Shown here piece after piece: positions 37,362-43,864 of a DNA stretch of 53,719 nucleotides (its first letter is position 1; the number at the start of each line of letters is the position of its first letter). Made by a program: the position numbers and the translations under genes. Under the pieces are notes generated by a model that saw nothing but the letters and a program-made list of their open reading frames with translations, was not told the origin of the DNA and ran no database searches. The DNA is taken from positions 1 to 53,719 of the IMG/VR virus record IMGVR_UViG_3300025704_000035. One strand, given 5' to 3'. The DNA is from a virus.

Positions 37362-38240
37362 ATGGCTAAATTTGAAGATATTTTTCAAGAAGTTACAGAC
37401 CGAATCATTGATGGTTTGGAAAATGCTGATGACTGGCGCAAGCCTTGGAAATCACTGTTCGATGGTTCAGTACCGCATAACGCATCTACTGGCAGACCAT
37501 ATAGCGGTGTGAATTTCCTTAACCTATCGTGGGCATCCAAGAAATGGGGTGCTTCTGGTTGGGTTACCTACAAGCAGGCGCAAGCCCTTGGCGGTAAGGT
37601 TCCCAGTAAAAGCGCATCAAACGGGGGCTGTGAGTATGTTTGGTTCATGGCTCGCAGTGTCTATAAAGATAAGCAGACTGGTGACGATAAAGTCGGCTTT
37701 ATAAACAAATGCTTCTCAGTCTGGAATGTTAACCAGATCGAATGGGAAGAAGGCAGTAAACCTTACAGAGAATACACCCCACCAGTATCTGGTACGGGTG
37801 CAGTCAATGTACTGGCTGAGAGCCTAGATATTGATCTGCAATATCAGGGTGATGTTGCATGCTTCATCCCTTCAGTAGATGTTATCAAGATGCCTTCTGC
37901 TGAGGCGTTCAAAACCCCTGAAGACCATGACGCCACACTGGCTCATGAGTTAGTGCACTGGACTGGTCATAAAGACCGACTCAACAGAAAGATCCTGAAC
38001 AGCAAGGGTGGTGAAGATTACGCCTTTGAGGAACTGGTCGCTGAGTTGGGTGCGGCTTTTGCAGGCTCCCTACTAGGTATTCCCTACGAGGGGCTACAGC
38101 ATGAGAAGTACATCAAGAGTTGGCTTAAGGCGTTAAAGAATGATCCTAAACATATCGTAAAGGCATCTGCTCAAGCGTCCAAAGCTGTTAACTATCTTAA
38201 TGATAACGGCTCCCTACAGATTGTAGACATAGCCGCATAG
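37362..38240 (+). CDS. ArdC-like antirestriction protein with zinc metallopeptidase domain
   Basis: 292 aa. N-terminal ArdC-type ssDNA-binding domain (WRKPWKSLF..., ASTGRPYSGVNFLNL, WVTYKQAQALGGKV), then a polyvalent metallopeptidase domain with HELVHWTGH (H195, E196, H199, H203) and FEELVAELGAAF (Glu-228 as possible third ligand). Such proteins are thought to shield incoming DNA from restriction. Preceded by CCTGAGGAGG downstream of hammerhead 1 and followed by a terminator hairpin. Confidence 0.85.
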   Translation: MAKFEDIFQEVTDRIIDGLENADDWRKPWKSLFDGSVPHNASTGRPYSGVNFLNLSWASKKWGASGWVTYKQAQALGGKVPSKSASNGGCEYVWFMARSVYKDKQTGDDKVGFINKCFSVWNVNQIEWEEGSKPYREYTPPVSGTGAVNVLAESLDIDLQYQGDVACFIPSVDVIKMPSAEAFKTPEDHDATLAHELVHWTGHKDRLNRKILNSKGGEDYAFEELVAELGAAFAGSLLGIPYEGLQHEKYIKSWLKALKNDPKHIVKASAQASKAVNYLNDNGSLQIVDIAA

Positions 38241-38241
38241 G

Positions 38242-38279
38242 TTGGGGGGTGTTGGGTTTTTCCCGCGCCCCAATTTTTT
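38242..38279 (+). terminator. Intrinsic terminator after the ArdC-like gene
   Basis: TTGGGG (38242-38247) pairs with CCCCAA (38268-38273), enclosing an inner GGG-TTTTT-CCC hairpin, and T6 follows at once. It lies inside the early operon, 17 nt before the next start codon, so downstream genes need read-through or antitermination. Confidence 0.75.
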
Positions 38280-38295
38280 ACCTGAGGAGGTAATC

Positions 38296-38451
38296 ATGAC
38301 TGAAGATCAACTGATACAAAACGTTAAAAACGTAATCCTTGAGTGGGCGTTCGAGGAGATCGAAGAAAACCCTGACAGCGACATTACCTTGGAGGATCGG
38401 TACTGCCAGAACAGGGATTCAATACTTGACGTCCTGAAAGAAAAGCTCTAG
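38296..38451 (+). CDS. Early protein of unknown function, 51 aa
   Basis: Start chosen at the ATG after CCTGAGGAGG; the longer frame would begin inside the terminator. Acidic, helical (VILEWAFEEIEENPDSDITL). Its TAG stop forms part of stem I of hammerhead 2. No domain recognised. Confidence 0.65.
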   Translation: MTEDQLIQNVKNVILEWAFEEIEENPDSDITLEDRYCQNRDSILDVLKEKL

Positions 38452-38505
38452 CTGATGAGTACTGGGTAGTGCCCAGTCGAAACACTGGTTCGCCAGTGTC
38501 CTAGA
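38447..38505 (+). ncRNA. Type I hammerhead ribozyme 2
   Basis: Stem I TCTAG/CTAGA (38447/38501), CTGATGA 38452-38458, stem II ACTGGG/CCCAGT with loop TAGTG, GAAA 38479-38482, stem III ACACTGG-TTCG-CCAGTGT, cleavage triplet GTC with the cut after 38500. Loop TAGT can pair with ACTA at 38508-38511. The upstream gene's stop codon is inside stem I. Confidence 0.93.
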
Positions 38506-38530
38506 TAACTAATCCTGAGGAGGATCTATC

Positions 38531-38938
38531 ATGGCTACATTGCAACAGAAAAACATCCACCCTGCACTGTCCCTGACTTGGGATTTATTGACAGACCCTG
38601 TGATCAACCCTACACGCAAAGCGAGACTGCGTCAGGATGCACGGCGCTATCAATACAGCGACCGCCTAGCTACTCGCATTGAACTCAATCAACACATTGA
38701 GTACTGCAAGACCGCAGACGGTTTTATTTATATCGAGAACTTCTCTCGAGACTGTGACAACTGCGAACGTACATGGGTAGAGAAGATACCCGCTCACATC
38801 ACAGCCCTCACGGTACACGAGAACCGACTGCAAAAAAACGCAGAGGGGATCACCTACTGCTCCCTGATCACTAAAGCGCAAGCAAACAAATTCAAACCCT
38901 CATTTCGTGATCGTAACGCAGAGCGTGGCTGGTACTAA
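38531..38938 (+). CDS. Early protein of unknown function, 135 aa
   Basis: Basic N-terminal half (PTRKARLRQDARRYQYSDRLA) and a CDNC-type pair (RDCDNCERTW) that might bind metal. Preceded by CCTGAGGAGG, 26 nt after hammerhead 2. No family recognised. Confidence 0.65.
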   Translation: MATLQQKNIHPALSLTWDLLTDPVINPTRKARLRQDARRYQYSDRLATRIELNQHIEYCKTADGFIYIENFSRDCDNCERTWVEKIPAHITALTVHENRLQKNAEGITYCSLITKAQANKFKPSFRDRNAERGWY

Positions 38939-38949
38939 CTTTATACTAA

Positions 38950-39006
38950 TCCAACTGATGAGACTAGATAGTTACTGGTCGAAACACCCCCTGTGGGTGT
39001 CTTGGA
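38950..39006 (+). ncRNA. Type I hammerhead ribozyme 3
   Basis: Stem I TCCAA/TTGGA (38950/39002), CTGATGA 38955-38961, stem II GACTAG/CTGGTC with loop ATAGTTA, GAAA 38981-38984, stem III ACACCC/GGGTGT, cleavage triplet GTC with the cut after 39001. Loop TAGTT can pair with AACTA at 39008-39012. Confidence 0.93.
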
Positions 39007-39034
39007 AAACTAATAAGACCTGAGGAGGTTAATC

Positions 39035-39577
39035 ATGAGCAATTCCAAATTTCACTTAGATAAAAATGCAATCCATTTGCTTAAAGAGTGCAACGAGTTG
39101 GCATGGCGTATGTCTGGTCGGGTCGAAGAACTTTTTAACGACTTGCATGGCACGTCAGTACCCCGCTCTGTTAGAGATGAGATTGAGATTCTTGAGCAGT
39201 ACCTAAACAAGGTAATCAATCAGACCACAGAAGCCCTAGACGCTGATCGTGAGATTGACGGTGAGTGTGTCCATGCTTACTGCCCTAACCCAACCAACAT
39301 AGAAGCCTATGGCTTAAAGGTTGAGAGGTATCTGCCCAGTAACTGGGAGGTATCAGATATAACACCTGACACTGTTTATATTCGTGGTCATAACACCTGC
39401 CGCACTGATGGAGAGCGTGAGTTCGAGCACTACTTACAGCCACGGCTAACGTCAGGCTTGATTCACTCTGTGCTTGCAACCGCTGAAGAAGTAGCGAAGC
39501 GTGCCCAAGGTGAGCGAGACAATCTTGAGGATGGGTGGGTTCAAACAAACGACATAAGGCACCAGTTACCGTGTTAA
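39035..39577 (+). CDS. Early protein of unknown function, 180 aa
   Basis: Helical N-terminal half (LLKECNELAWRMSGRVEELF; IEILEQYLNKVINQTTEAL), then a mixed region with CVHAYCPNPTN and YIRGHNTCRTDGERE. The Cys/His residues could bind metal but make no known finger. Preceded by CCTGAGGAGG after hammerhead 3. No domain recognised. Confidence 0.65.
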   Translation: MSNSKFHLDKNAIHLLKECNELAWRMSGRVEELFNDLHGTSVPRSVRDEIEILEQYLNKVINQTTEALDADREIDGECVHAYCPNPTNIEAYGLKVERYLPSNWEVSDITPDTVYIRGHNTCRTDGEREFEHYLQPRLTSGLIHSVLATAEEVAKRAQGERDNLEDGWVQTNDIRHQLPC

Positions 39578-39578
39578 A

Positions 39579-39634
39579 TCCAACTGATGATCGCAGTTAG
39601 TTACTGCGTGAAACACCCTTCGGGGTGTATTGGA
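39579..39634 (+). ncRNA. Type I hammerhead ribozyme 4
   Basis: Stem I TCCAA/TTGGA (39579/39630), CTGATGA 39584-39590, stem II CGCAGT/ACTGCG with loop TAGTT, GAAA 39610-39613, stem III ACACCC-TTCG-GGGTGT, cleavage triplet GTA (allowed by the NUH rule) with the cut after 39629. Loop TAGTT can pair with AACTA at 39636-39640. Confidence 0.92.
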
Positions 39635-39658
39635 AAACTAAACCTGAGGAGGTTGTAT

Positions 39659-39946
39659 ATGTATTTCATAACTAAACTAAACGGCGATCGAGTGCCCAGT
39701 CGATATGGTCTGGTGCATTACGTGAGTCTGTCCAGACTGTGTGACTATAGCTACCCTAACGTTAAGGATGGCATAAGCTATCTGGTATATAAGAGTGAAT
39801 TAGATCGCAGTGATGGCAAAGCCCATGGCGTCTATGTTACTGAGGGCGGAAAGTTGGTGCGCGATAAACGCAGATCAGCATTACGCAAAATACACGATCT
39901 ATTCAGGGGGCGCAGTATCGATGAAATTACCTACGCCCCACTTTGA
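39659..39946 (+). CDS. Early protein, 95 aa (paralogue of 40148-40390)
   Basis: Start chosen at the ATG after CCTGAGGAGG; the longer frame runs back through hammerhead 4. Begins MYFITKLNGD, then LSRLCDYSY, VYVTEGGKLVRD and IHDLFRG. These line up with MAYYISKLDP, VKRLCDAKH, TYVSQNGKLKPV and IGNLF in the gene at 40148, so the two look like diverged duplicates. Function unknown. Confidence 0.65.
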   Translation: MYFITKLNGDRVPSRYGLVHYVSLSRLCDYSYPNVKDGISYLVYKSELDRSDGKAHGVYVTEGGKLVRDKRRSALRKIHDLFRGRSIDEITYAPL

Positions 39947-40136
39947 CATTAACACTATGCTTCACCGCAAGGTGCGGTATGTCCTACAGAAACCTGACGC
40001 CCTGCATGATGCCCTGCTACAAATTGTAACTTTGGGCAAATCGGATTGGGATCAGCAAGAGTGGGACGCACTGGTTGCCGATATCGAATCATCCGACCTT
40101 ACAGTTGGTGAATACATCAAGCCCTACAGAACCTGA
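39921..40136 (+). CDS. Early protein of unknown function, 71 aa
   Basis: Starts at the ATG at 39921 after AGGGGG, overlapping the end of the upstream gene by 26 nt. Acidic and helical in the second half (WDQQEWDALVADIESSDLTVGEYI). A longer frame upstream would be an overlap product. No domain recognised. Confidence 0.6.
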   Translation: MKLPTPHFDINTMLHRKVRYVLQKPDALHDALLQIVTLGKSDWDQQEWDALVADIESSDLTVGEYIKPYRT

Positions 40137-40147
40137 GGAGGTTAACC

Positions 40148-40390
40148 ATGGCTTATTACATTAGCAAGCTAGACCCTATAGATGGATCAGTATCACCGTT
40201 CGCTAGAGTAGTCAAACGATTATGTGATGCAAAACATCTAGCTGACGATGAGGTGTGTGCGGTATTCAAAAACCGCAGAGACTTCTCTGAAAAGTGGATC
40301 TACAAAACCTATGTGTCGCAGAACGGTAAACTTAAACCCGTGACAAGACATGACATCCCGAAACAAATCGGAAATCTGTTTTCTCTCTAG
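40148..40390 (+). CDS. Early protein, 80 aa (paralogue of 39659-39946)
   Basis: MAYYISKLDPIDGS, VKRLCDAKHLADDEVCAVFKN and YVSQNGKLKPVTRHDI match the pattern of the gene at 39659. Preceded by CCTGAGGAGG. Its TAG stop lies in stem I of hammerhead 5. Function unknown. Confidence 0.65.
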   Translation: MAYYISKLDPIDGSVSPFARVVKRLCDAKHLADDEVCAVFKNRRDFSEKWIYKTYVSQNGKLKPVTRHDIPKQIGNLFSL

Positions 40391-40440
40391 CTGATGAGCA
40401 CTGGATGGTTACCAGTCGAAACGCCGTGAGGCGTCCTAGA
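40386..40440 (+). ncRNA. Type I hammerhead ribozyme 5
   Basis: Stem I TCTAG/CTAGA (40386/40436), CTGATGA 40391-40397, stem II ACTGG/CCAGT with loop ATGGTTA, GAAA 40418-40421, stem III ACGCC-GTGA-GGCGT, cleavage triplet GTC with the cut after 40435. The loop has GGTT where others have AGTT, and the downstream strand has AACC (40442-40445) where others have AACT: a compensating change. Confidence 0.93.
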
Positions 40441-40487
40441 AAACCGTTACAATTGCGTGTATATTAATTTCCTGAGGAGGATACATT

Positions 40488-40793
40488 ATGAAACAAGCAC
40501 ACTTACACCTTATTCAATGGGGTTTAGATCAGGGCTACATCATCGAGGTAGACATCGAGGGTGAGGCTGAGTATCGAGGCAAAAGCTACAAAGAAGCAAA
40601 AGATGCTAGCGAAGCGGGTGAGACAGGCTGTATATACCTAATTACTGGCACGGGTGATACAGATTATGCGTGGTTTGGATATCTTCACGACTACGACCAG
40701 AAGCCCGATGAAAAGATTTACGACTATGGCATTTGTGCCGTATCTGAATCGTGGCAGAAAGCCTACGACCAACACTGCTCTCAAGCCGCATAA
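40488..40793 (+). CDS. Early protein of unknown function, 101 aa
   Basis: Acidic (pI well below 5) with HLIQWGLDQGYIIEVDIEGEAEY and a Tyr/Asp-rich C-terminal half (DTDYAWFGYLHDYDQ). A strongly acidic early protein could mimic DNA, but no family is recognised. Preceded by CCTGAGGAGG after hammerhead 5 and followed by a terminator. Confidence 0.65.
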   Translation: MKQAHLHLIQWGLDQGYIIEVDIEGEAEYRGKSYKEAKDASEAGETGCIYLITGTGDTDYAWFGYLHDYDQKPDEKIYDYGICAVSESWQKAYDQHCSQAA

Positions 40794-40821
40794 CCACCCC
40801 CACAATAAGTAACCACCATAA

Positions 40822-40843
40822 AGCCACCTTCGGGTGGTTTTTT
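40822..40843 (+). terminator. Second intrinsic terminator inside the early operon
   Basis: CCACC-TTCG-GGTGG stem-loop (40824-40837) followed by T6. A good intrinsic terminator, 46 nt upstream of the next start codon. As with the one at 38242, genes downstream would need read-through or antitermination. Confidence 0.85.
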
Positions 40844-40888
40844 AGTGCTTATTTAATTATCAAAAACCAATATCCTGAGGAGGATTTT

Positions 40889-41224
40889 ATGAGTTTATAT
40901 TTAGTAAAAAGTGAAGTACGCGATGGTGGTTATGAATACCATGACAAGTTTATCCTGCTAGCAAGTAGCGGCGGAATATCGCTCGAACTACCTCAAAACA
41001 TCAATGCAATTTTGACGGCATGGGAGTTTGGGTTGACTGTCAAACATGTTGAAGAGTCAGGTGATGAGGTTTGGGCTGACTGTCGGCTGGTTTATTGCAA
41101 CACCTGCGGAACCATATCAAATGAAAACTACAACGTCATTAAAGAATACCTGAACGTGATTAATCTTGAGTACATTTTAGGTGATGTCGAATATGGCGAT
41201 GAGCGTGATCAGGAGGTGGCGTAA
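40889..41224 (+). CDS. Early protein of unknown function, 111 aa
   Basis: Start chosen at the ATG after CCTGAGGAGG; the longer frame crosses the terminator. Contains CRLVYCNTCGTISNENYN with a CNTC pair, and an acidic C-terminus. Its last base is the first base of the next gene. No domain recognised. Confidence 0.65.
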   Translation: MSLYLVKSEVRDGGYEYHDKFILLASSGGISLELPQNINAILTAWEFGLTVKHVEESGDEVWADCRLVYCNTCGTISNENYNVIKEYLNVINLEYILGDVEYGDERDQEVA

Positions 41225-41391
41225 TGGATAACCCATTTGCAGATATCGCCCAGTGGGAGCGCTACTGGGATATGAGCGACCTTGAACGTGTCCGTGAGGA
41301 TGAGCAGGAGCAGAAAAAGAAAGAAGCGACCGAGCAAAAATGGGCTAATCGCTTTAAGTTAGGTATTCAAGACGAATGCGAACAATACTAG
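41224..41391 (+). CDS. Small charged early protein, 55 aa
   Basis: MDNPFADIAQWERYWDMSD, then a highly charged helix of Glu, Gln and Lys and FKLGIQDECEQY. The ATG overlaps the upstream stop (TAATG), and GGAGG of its ribosome site lies in the upstream gene's end. Probably a coupled helical mini-protein; role unknown. Confidence 0.65.
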   Translation: MDNPFADIAQWERYWDMSDLERVREDEQEQKKKEATEQKWANRFKLGIQDECEQY

Positions 41392-41399
41392 GAGGTGCT

Positions 41400-41588
41400 A
41401 TGCCTATATATCAAGTAACAACTAAAGAGGTCTGCCTTAACACCTATGAGGTGGCGGCTAGATCCAAGGAAGATGCTATCAGCTCTTATTATGAGCAGTT
41501 GAACTCGCGTCAAATAAAAAGCGTTAGCAGTGATGAGAGTGTTATTTCAACACTTGAAGTATTTCCAACTGATGAGTTGTCGAGGTAG
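41400..41588 (+). CDS. Small early protein, 62 aa, whose 3' end encodes a ribozyme core
   Basis: Starts at the ATG after GGAGGTGCT. MPIYQVTTKEVCLNTYEVAA, then a helix and VFPTDELSR. The codons for PTDELSR contain the CTGATGA core and half of stem II of hammerhead 6, so protein and ribozyme are read from the same bases. The YQVTTKEVCLNTYEVAA.SKEDA pattern recalls small phage proteins of unknown role. Confidence 0.7.
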   Translation: MPIYQVTTKEVCLNTYEVAARSKEDAISSYYEQLNSRQIKSVSSDESVISTLEVFPTDELSR

Positions 41589-41656
41589 TCCCTCGATCGA
41601 AAGTCTAAGTACACAATAGGTAATCTTTTTTACCCTTTGTGTATTTGACTCTTGGA
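41564..41656 (+). ncRNA. Type I hammerhead ribozyme 6 (extended stem III)
   Basis: Stem I TCCAA/TTGGA (41564/41652), CTGATGA 41569-41575, stem II TCGAGG/CCTCGA with loop TAGTC, GAAA 41599-41602, then a long stem III: AGTC/GACT, ACACAA/TTGTGT and GGTAA/TTACC. Cleavage triplet CTC with the cut after 41651. Loop TAGT can pair with ACTA at 41659-41662. The 5' part overlaps a coding region. Confidence 0.88.
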
Positions 41657-41682
41657 TAACTAAAAAACCTGAGGAGGTTTAT

Positions 41683-42135
41683 ATGTCTAACAATAATGTT
41701 TATTTAAGAAGTAAAAAGGTTAAAAGAATTGGCGGGAAGGATATTGTTTTGTTCTCTCATGCCTACAATCATGAGGTATCTGTCTTAGCTAAAGAGAAGT
41801 ACTACGGCAGTGAATCGCATTATGACCGAGTGGTAAATCAGCGTGAAAATAAAGCTATGAAATACTGCGAAACACAGAAAGATATAGGGTATATGGTTCT
41901 GTGTGACAACTGGACTAGTATTGGGTTGCATTACGATTTATCAAAACCATGCTTAAACCCAGTTTATATAATAGAGCCTCATGACTACTACATTCGCGAG
42001 GGCACTCAACTTCCACCTATTGCAGGCTTTGTTTCCCGTAGTGGTTATCAGTACCGTTTTATAGCTTTTGAAGATGCCTGTGAACCTTGGAAGCAAAAAT
42101 ACCCAGAGCAGATTAAAAGAAATGCTTTCACCTAA
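41683..42135 (+). CDS. Early protein of unknown function, 150 aa
   Basis: Basic N-terminus (LRSKKVKRIGGKD), then a mixed region with YNHEVSVLAKEKYYGSESHYDR and YIIEPHDYYIRE. Preceded by CCTGAGGAGG after hammerhead 6. The stop codon lies in a perfect 8-2-8 inverted repeat. No domain recognised. Confidence 0.65.
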   Translation: MSNNNVYLRSKKVKRIGGKDIVLFSHAYNHEVSVLAKEKYYGSESHYDRVVNQRENKAMKYCETQKDIGYMVLCDNWTSIGLHYDLSKPCLNPVYIIEPHDYYIREGTQLPPIAGFVSRSGYQYRFIAFEDACEPWKQKYPEQIKRNAFT

Positions 42136-42149
42136 TACTAAAGTATTAG
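42132..42149. promoter_or_regulatory. Perfect inverted repeat at a gene end
   Basis: CTAATACT-AA-AGTATTAG, 8-2-8, overlapping the stop of the 150-aa gene and upstream of the next gene. No T-run follows, so an operator or RNA-processing hairpin is more likely than a terminator. Confidence 0.45.
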
Positions 42150-42258
42150 TACCTAATGGCTATGTATTAATGAATCATTTGTACGTATATTCTTCACCCA
42201 AAGGAATTGGCACTCTTTCGACATGGATGTTCTCTTAATTTCATTTAAAGGAAATAGG

Positions 42259-42642
42259 ATGAACCTTAATGACAGTAAAATTGAAAAAGACCCTCGATAT
42301 CTAGTCGCGGTTGCTTTGTTACGACTAGCAAAAACGTCAAAACAAAAAAAGGTATTAAGAAAAATGCTCAAGCAACATCAGGGCTTTGACTTTCTTGCAT
42401 ATAAGCAACACATCAAAAAAGAGATAGATGAAAAAAGCGCGGGCGGTAAAATAATTGTTCACGCATGGAGCCTTGAAGATACATTGCAGGGCTGTCCCTC
42501 AACCAAAAAACTGCCAGCAACAGTAGTTGCTTATTTAAGATTTGCTAGATCAGCTAAAGGCAAGTCTGTAATTATTAACCCCCCGTCTTTGACAGTTCGT
42601 CAAACGACTTTTACAGAGACTAATCTTCAAAGCGTAGTATAA
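42259..42642 (+). CDS. Early protein of unknown function, 127 aa
   Basis: Start at the ATG after AAAGGAAATAGG; the longer frame lacks a ribosome site. Basic and helical (SKQKKVLRKMLKQHQGFDFL). Unlike its upstream neighbours it lacks the CCTGAGGAGG signal and a hammerhead, and a 123-nt gap precedes it, so it may belong to a separate unit. No domain recognised. Confidence 0.6.
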   Translation: MNLNDSKIEKDPRYLVAVALLRLAKTSKQKKVLRKMLKQHQGFDFLAYKQHIKKEIDEKSAGGKIIVHAWSLEDTLQGCPSTKKLPATVVAYLRFARSAKGKSVIINPPSLTVRQTTFTETNLQSVV

Positions 42643-42643
42643 A

Positions 42644-42733
42644 GGTGACGGCTCACCTGAGGAGGGTATAGGCACAGGGAATACAGTGCCGAGCCGCCGC
42701 CCCTATCATAACCCTACAGTACCCACGGAGTAA
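42644..42733 (+). promoter_or_regulatory. Structured gap with an orphan ribosome site and two exclusive folds
   Basis: CCTGAGGAGG (42656-42665) is present but no ATG, GTG or TTG follows at normal spacing. Fold A: GGTGA-CGGC-TCACC (42644-42657). Fold B: CGGCTC (42649-42654) with GAGCCG (42691-42696), enclosing the ribosome site and a GGCAC/GTGCC hairpin (42671/42686). The folds compete for the same bases. A 15-codon frame from GTG 42686 ends just before the next gene. Confidence 0.45.
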
Positions 42734-42736
42734 AGA

Positions 42737-42916
42737 ATGCAAAGGTATGAATGCCTTTGCTGTCAATTTGCGGGTGATCGTGATGAATTCATAATCGAAG
42801 AATGCGTGGATCTGGAGCCTTACGGCGATCGGAGCGTCCCGCGCACATCCTACACTTTTAACTGCCCTAAATGCGACAGCGATAACGTTGACGAAGAATG
42901 GCGTGCGCCATTTTAA
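42737..42916 (+). CDS. Small Cys-rich zinc-binding protein, 59 aa
   Basis: MQRYECLCCQFAGD has CLCC near the start and FNCPKCDSDNVDE near the end: four Cys in a zinc-ribbon layout, with an acidic middle (IIEECVDLEPYGDRS). GGAG lies 7 nt before the ATG. Probably folds round one zinc ion; role unknown. Too short for routine gene callers to favour, and an unlikely antisense frame covers it. Confidence 0.7.
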   Translation: MQRYECLCCQFAGDRDEFIIEECVDLEPYGDRSVPRTSYTFNCPKCDSDNVDEEWRAPF

Positions 42917-42937
42917 AAAACAATACAGGAGGTGCAT

Positions 42938-43291
42938 ATGCACTTATATAAAAAAATGCTCGAAGTTAGTAATATTCCCGAAACAAGATCCTTACCATTA
43001 GCAGAAGCCCTAAAAAGTTTGCATTCTGCTATCTGTGCTTTAGACCAAGAGAACAGAGTGCGCTTCGGGTTCATTAACCCAGAAGCAGTTGAAGCCGCAA
43101 TAAGCTACGCCTTAACGGAAGACCTCAATGCTGAACTTTGGGGCTCTGACGAAAAGGTTTCCGTCATGATGGATAATCAATCTATTAGTGATAGTTTCTA
43201 TATTGAATTTACGCCTGACTGTTTCGATGAAGAGGGTAAATCAGAAAAAGAAGGAGCGGTAATTAACATGGAGGACTACAGGAAAGAATGA
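42938..43291 (+). CDS. Early protein of unknown function, 117 aa
   Basis: Start at the ATG after AGGAGGTGCAT rather than the GTG inside that ribosome site. Helical N-terminus (LPLAEALKSLHSAICALDQ) and acidic C-terminal half. Its stop overlaps the next start as ATGA, so it is coupled to the XRE-like gene. No domain recognised. Confidence 0.65.
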   Translation: MHLYKKMLEVSNIPETRSLPLAEALKSLHSAICALDQENRVRFGFINPEAVEAAISYALTEDLNAELWGSDEKVSVMMDNQSISDSFYIEFTPDCFDEEGKSEKEGAVINMEDYRKE

Positions 43292-43488
43292 AAACAAATG
43301 ATCAGCTAATAAATTTAGCCAAGGAATCAGGGTTAACTATCAAAGAGATATCCGAACTGATAGAGACCCCTTATGGAACTGTAAAAAACTGGACTCGAGG
43401 AAAGGAATCCCCAAGCTATAGAGAAATGCCTAGGCACGCACTCATTGCCGCTCGATACTGTATCGAAGCAAAGCTTGCCGAGGAATAA
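43288..43488 (+). CDS. Small helix-turn-helix protein
   Basis: 66 aa. KESGLTIKEISELIETPYGTVKNWTRG is a helix-turn-helix of the XRE/phage type, recognition helix around TPYGTVKNW. Size fits a Cro-like or single-domain regulator. Last gene of the rightward early operon; its 3' end overlaps the convergent nuclease gene by 47 bp. Confidence 0.75.
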   Translation: MKTNDQLINLAKESGLTIKEISELIETPYGTVKNWTRGKESPSYREMPRHALIAARYCIEAKLAEE

Positions 43489-43864
43489 GAAATACCCACT
43501 TTGGATACCTGTCCGTAGTACCAGTAATGCGGACGGGCTCCAACCCTTCAACTAGAATACACTCCAGTATTCCCTCTCGCGTAAACCAATACTCCCCATC
43601 CCCTAAATCAAAGAACCAAAAGTCAGCTTCAGATACAGAAAATGCACTAGGTTTTCTATGGAAATACTCCACAACAACATTGCCAGTCTTAATTGACATA
43701 GGGTCGTATTTAACCTCTATGGTTTGATTGATCTCAGGCACCCTTATATCCCACTCGGGATGATTGCCGATCGCTCTTACAGAACTGGGGAATGTCGTTT
43801 TTAGGCGTTCTAGCAACCCTTCCTCGACCCTTCCACCTCTCTTTAAATCTTCCTTAAATCCCAC
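43442..43864 (-). CDS. PD-(D/E)XK-type nuclease candidate, 140 aa
   Basis: Starts at a GTG. The pattern EWDIRVPEINQTIEVKYD (D at 59, E-V-K about 11 residues later) is the D...ExK core of PD-(D/E)XK nucleases, preceded by helix EEGLLERLKTTFPSSVRAIGNH. Could resolve junctions or cut host DNA. Last gene of the leftward replication operon, overlapping its neighbours on both sides. Confidence 0.65.
   Translation of the reverse strand: MGFKEDLKRGGRVEEGLLERLKTTFPSSVRAIGNHPEWDIRVPEINQTIEVKYDPMSIKTGNVVVEYFHRKPSAFSVSEADFWFFDLGDGEYWFTREGILECILVEGLEPVRITGTTDRYPKWVFLIPRQALLRYSIERQ

Noticed and set aside
42653-42943. Minus-strand frame of 96 codons opposite the Cys-rich 59-aa gene
   Set aside because: It opposes the operon, lacks a ribosome site, and the plus-strand gene has a GGAG and a clear zinc-ribbon pattern.
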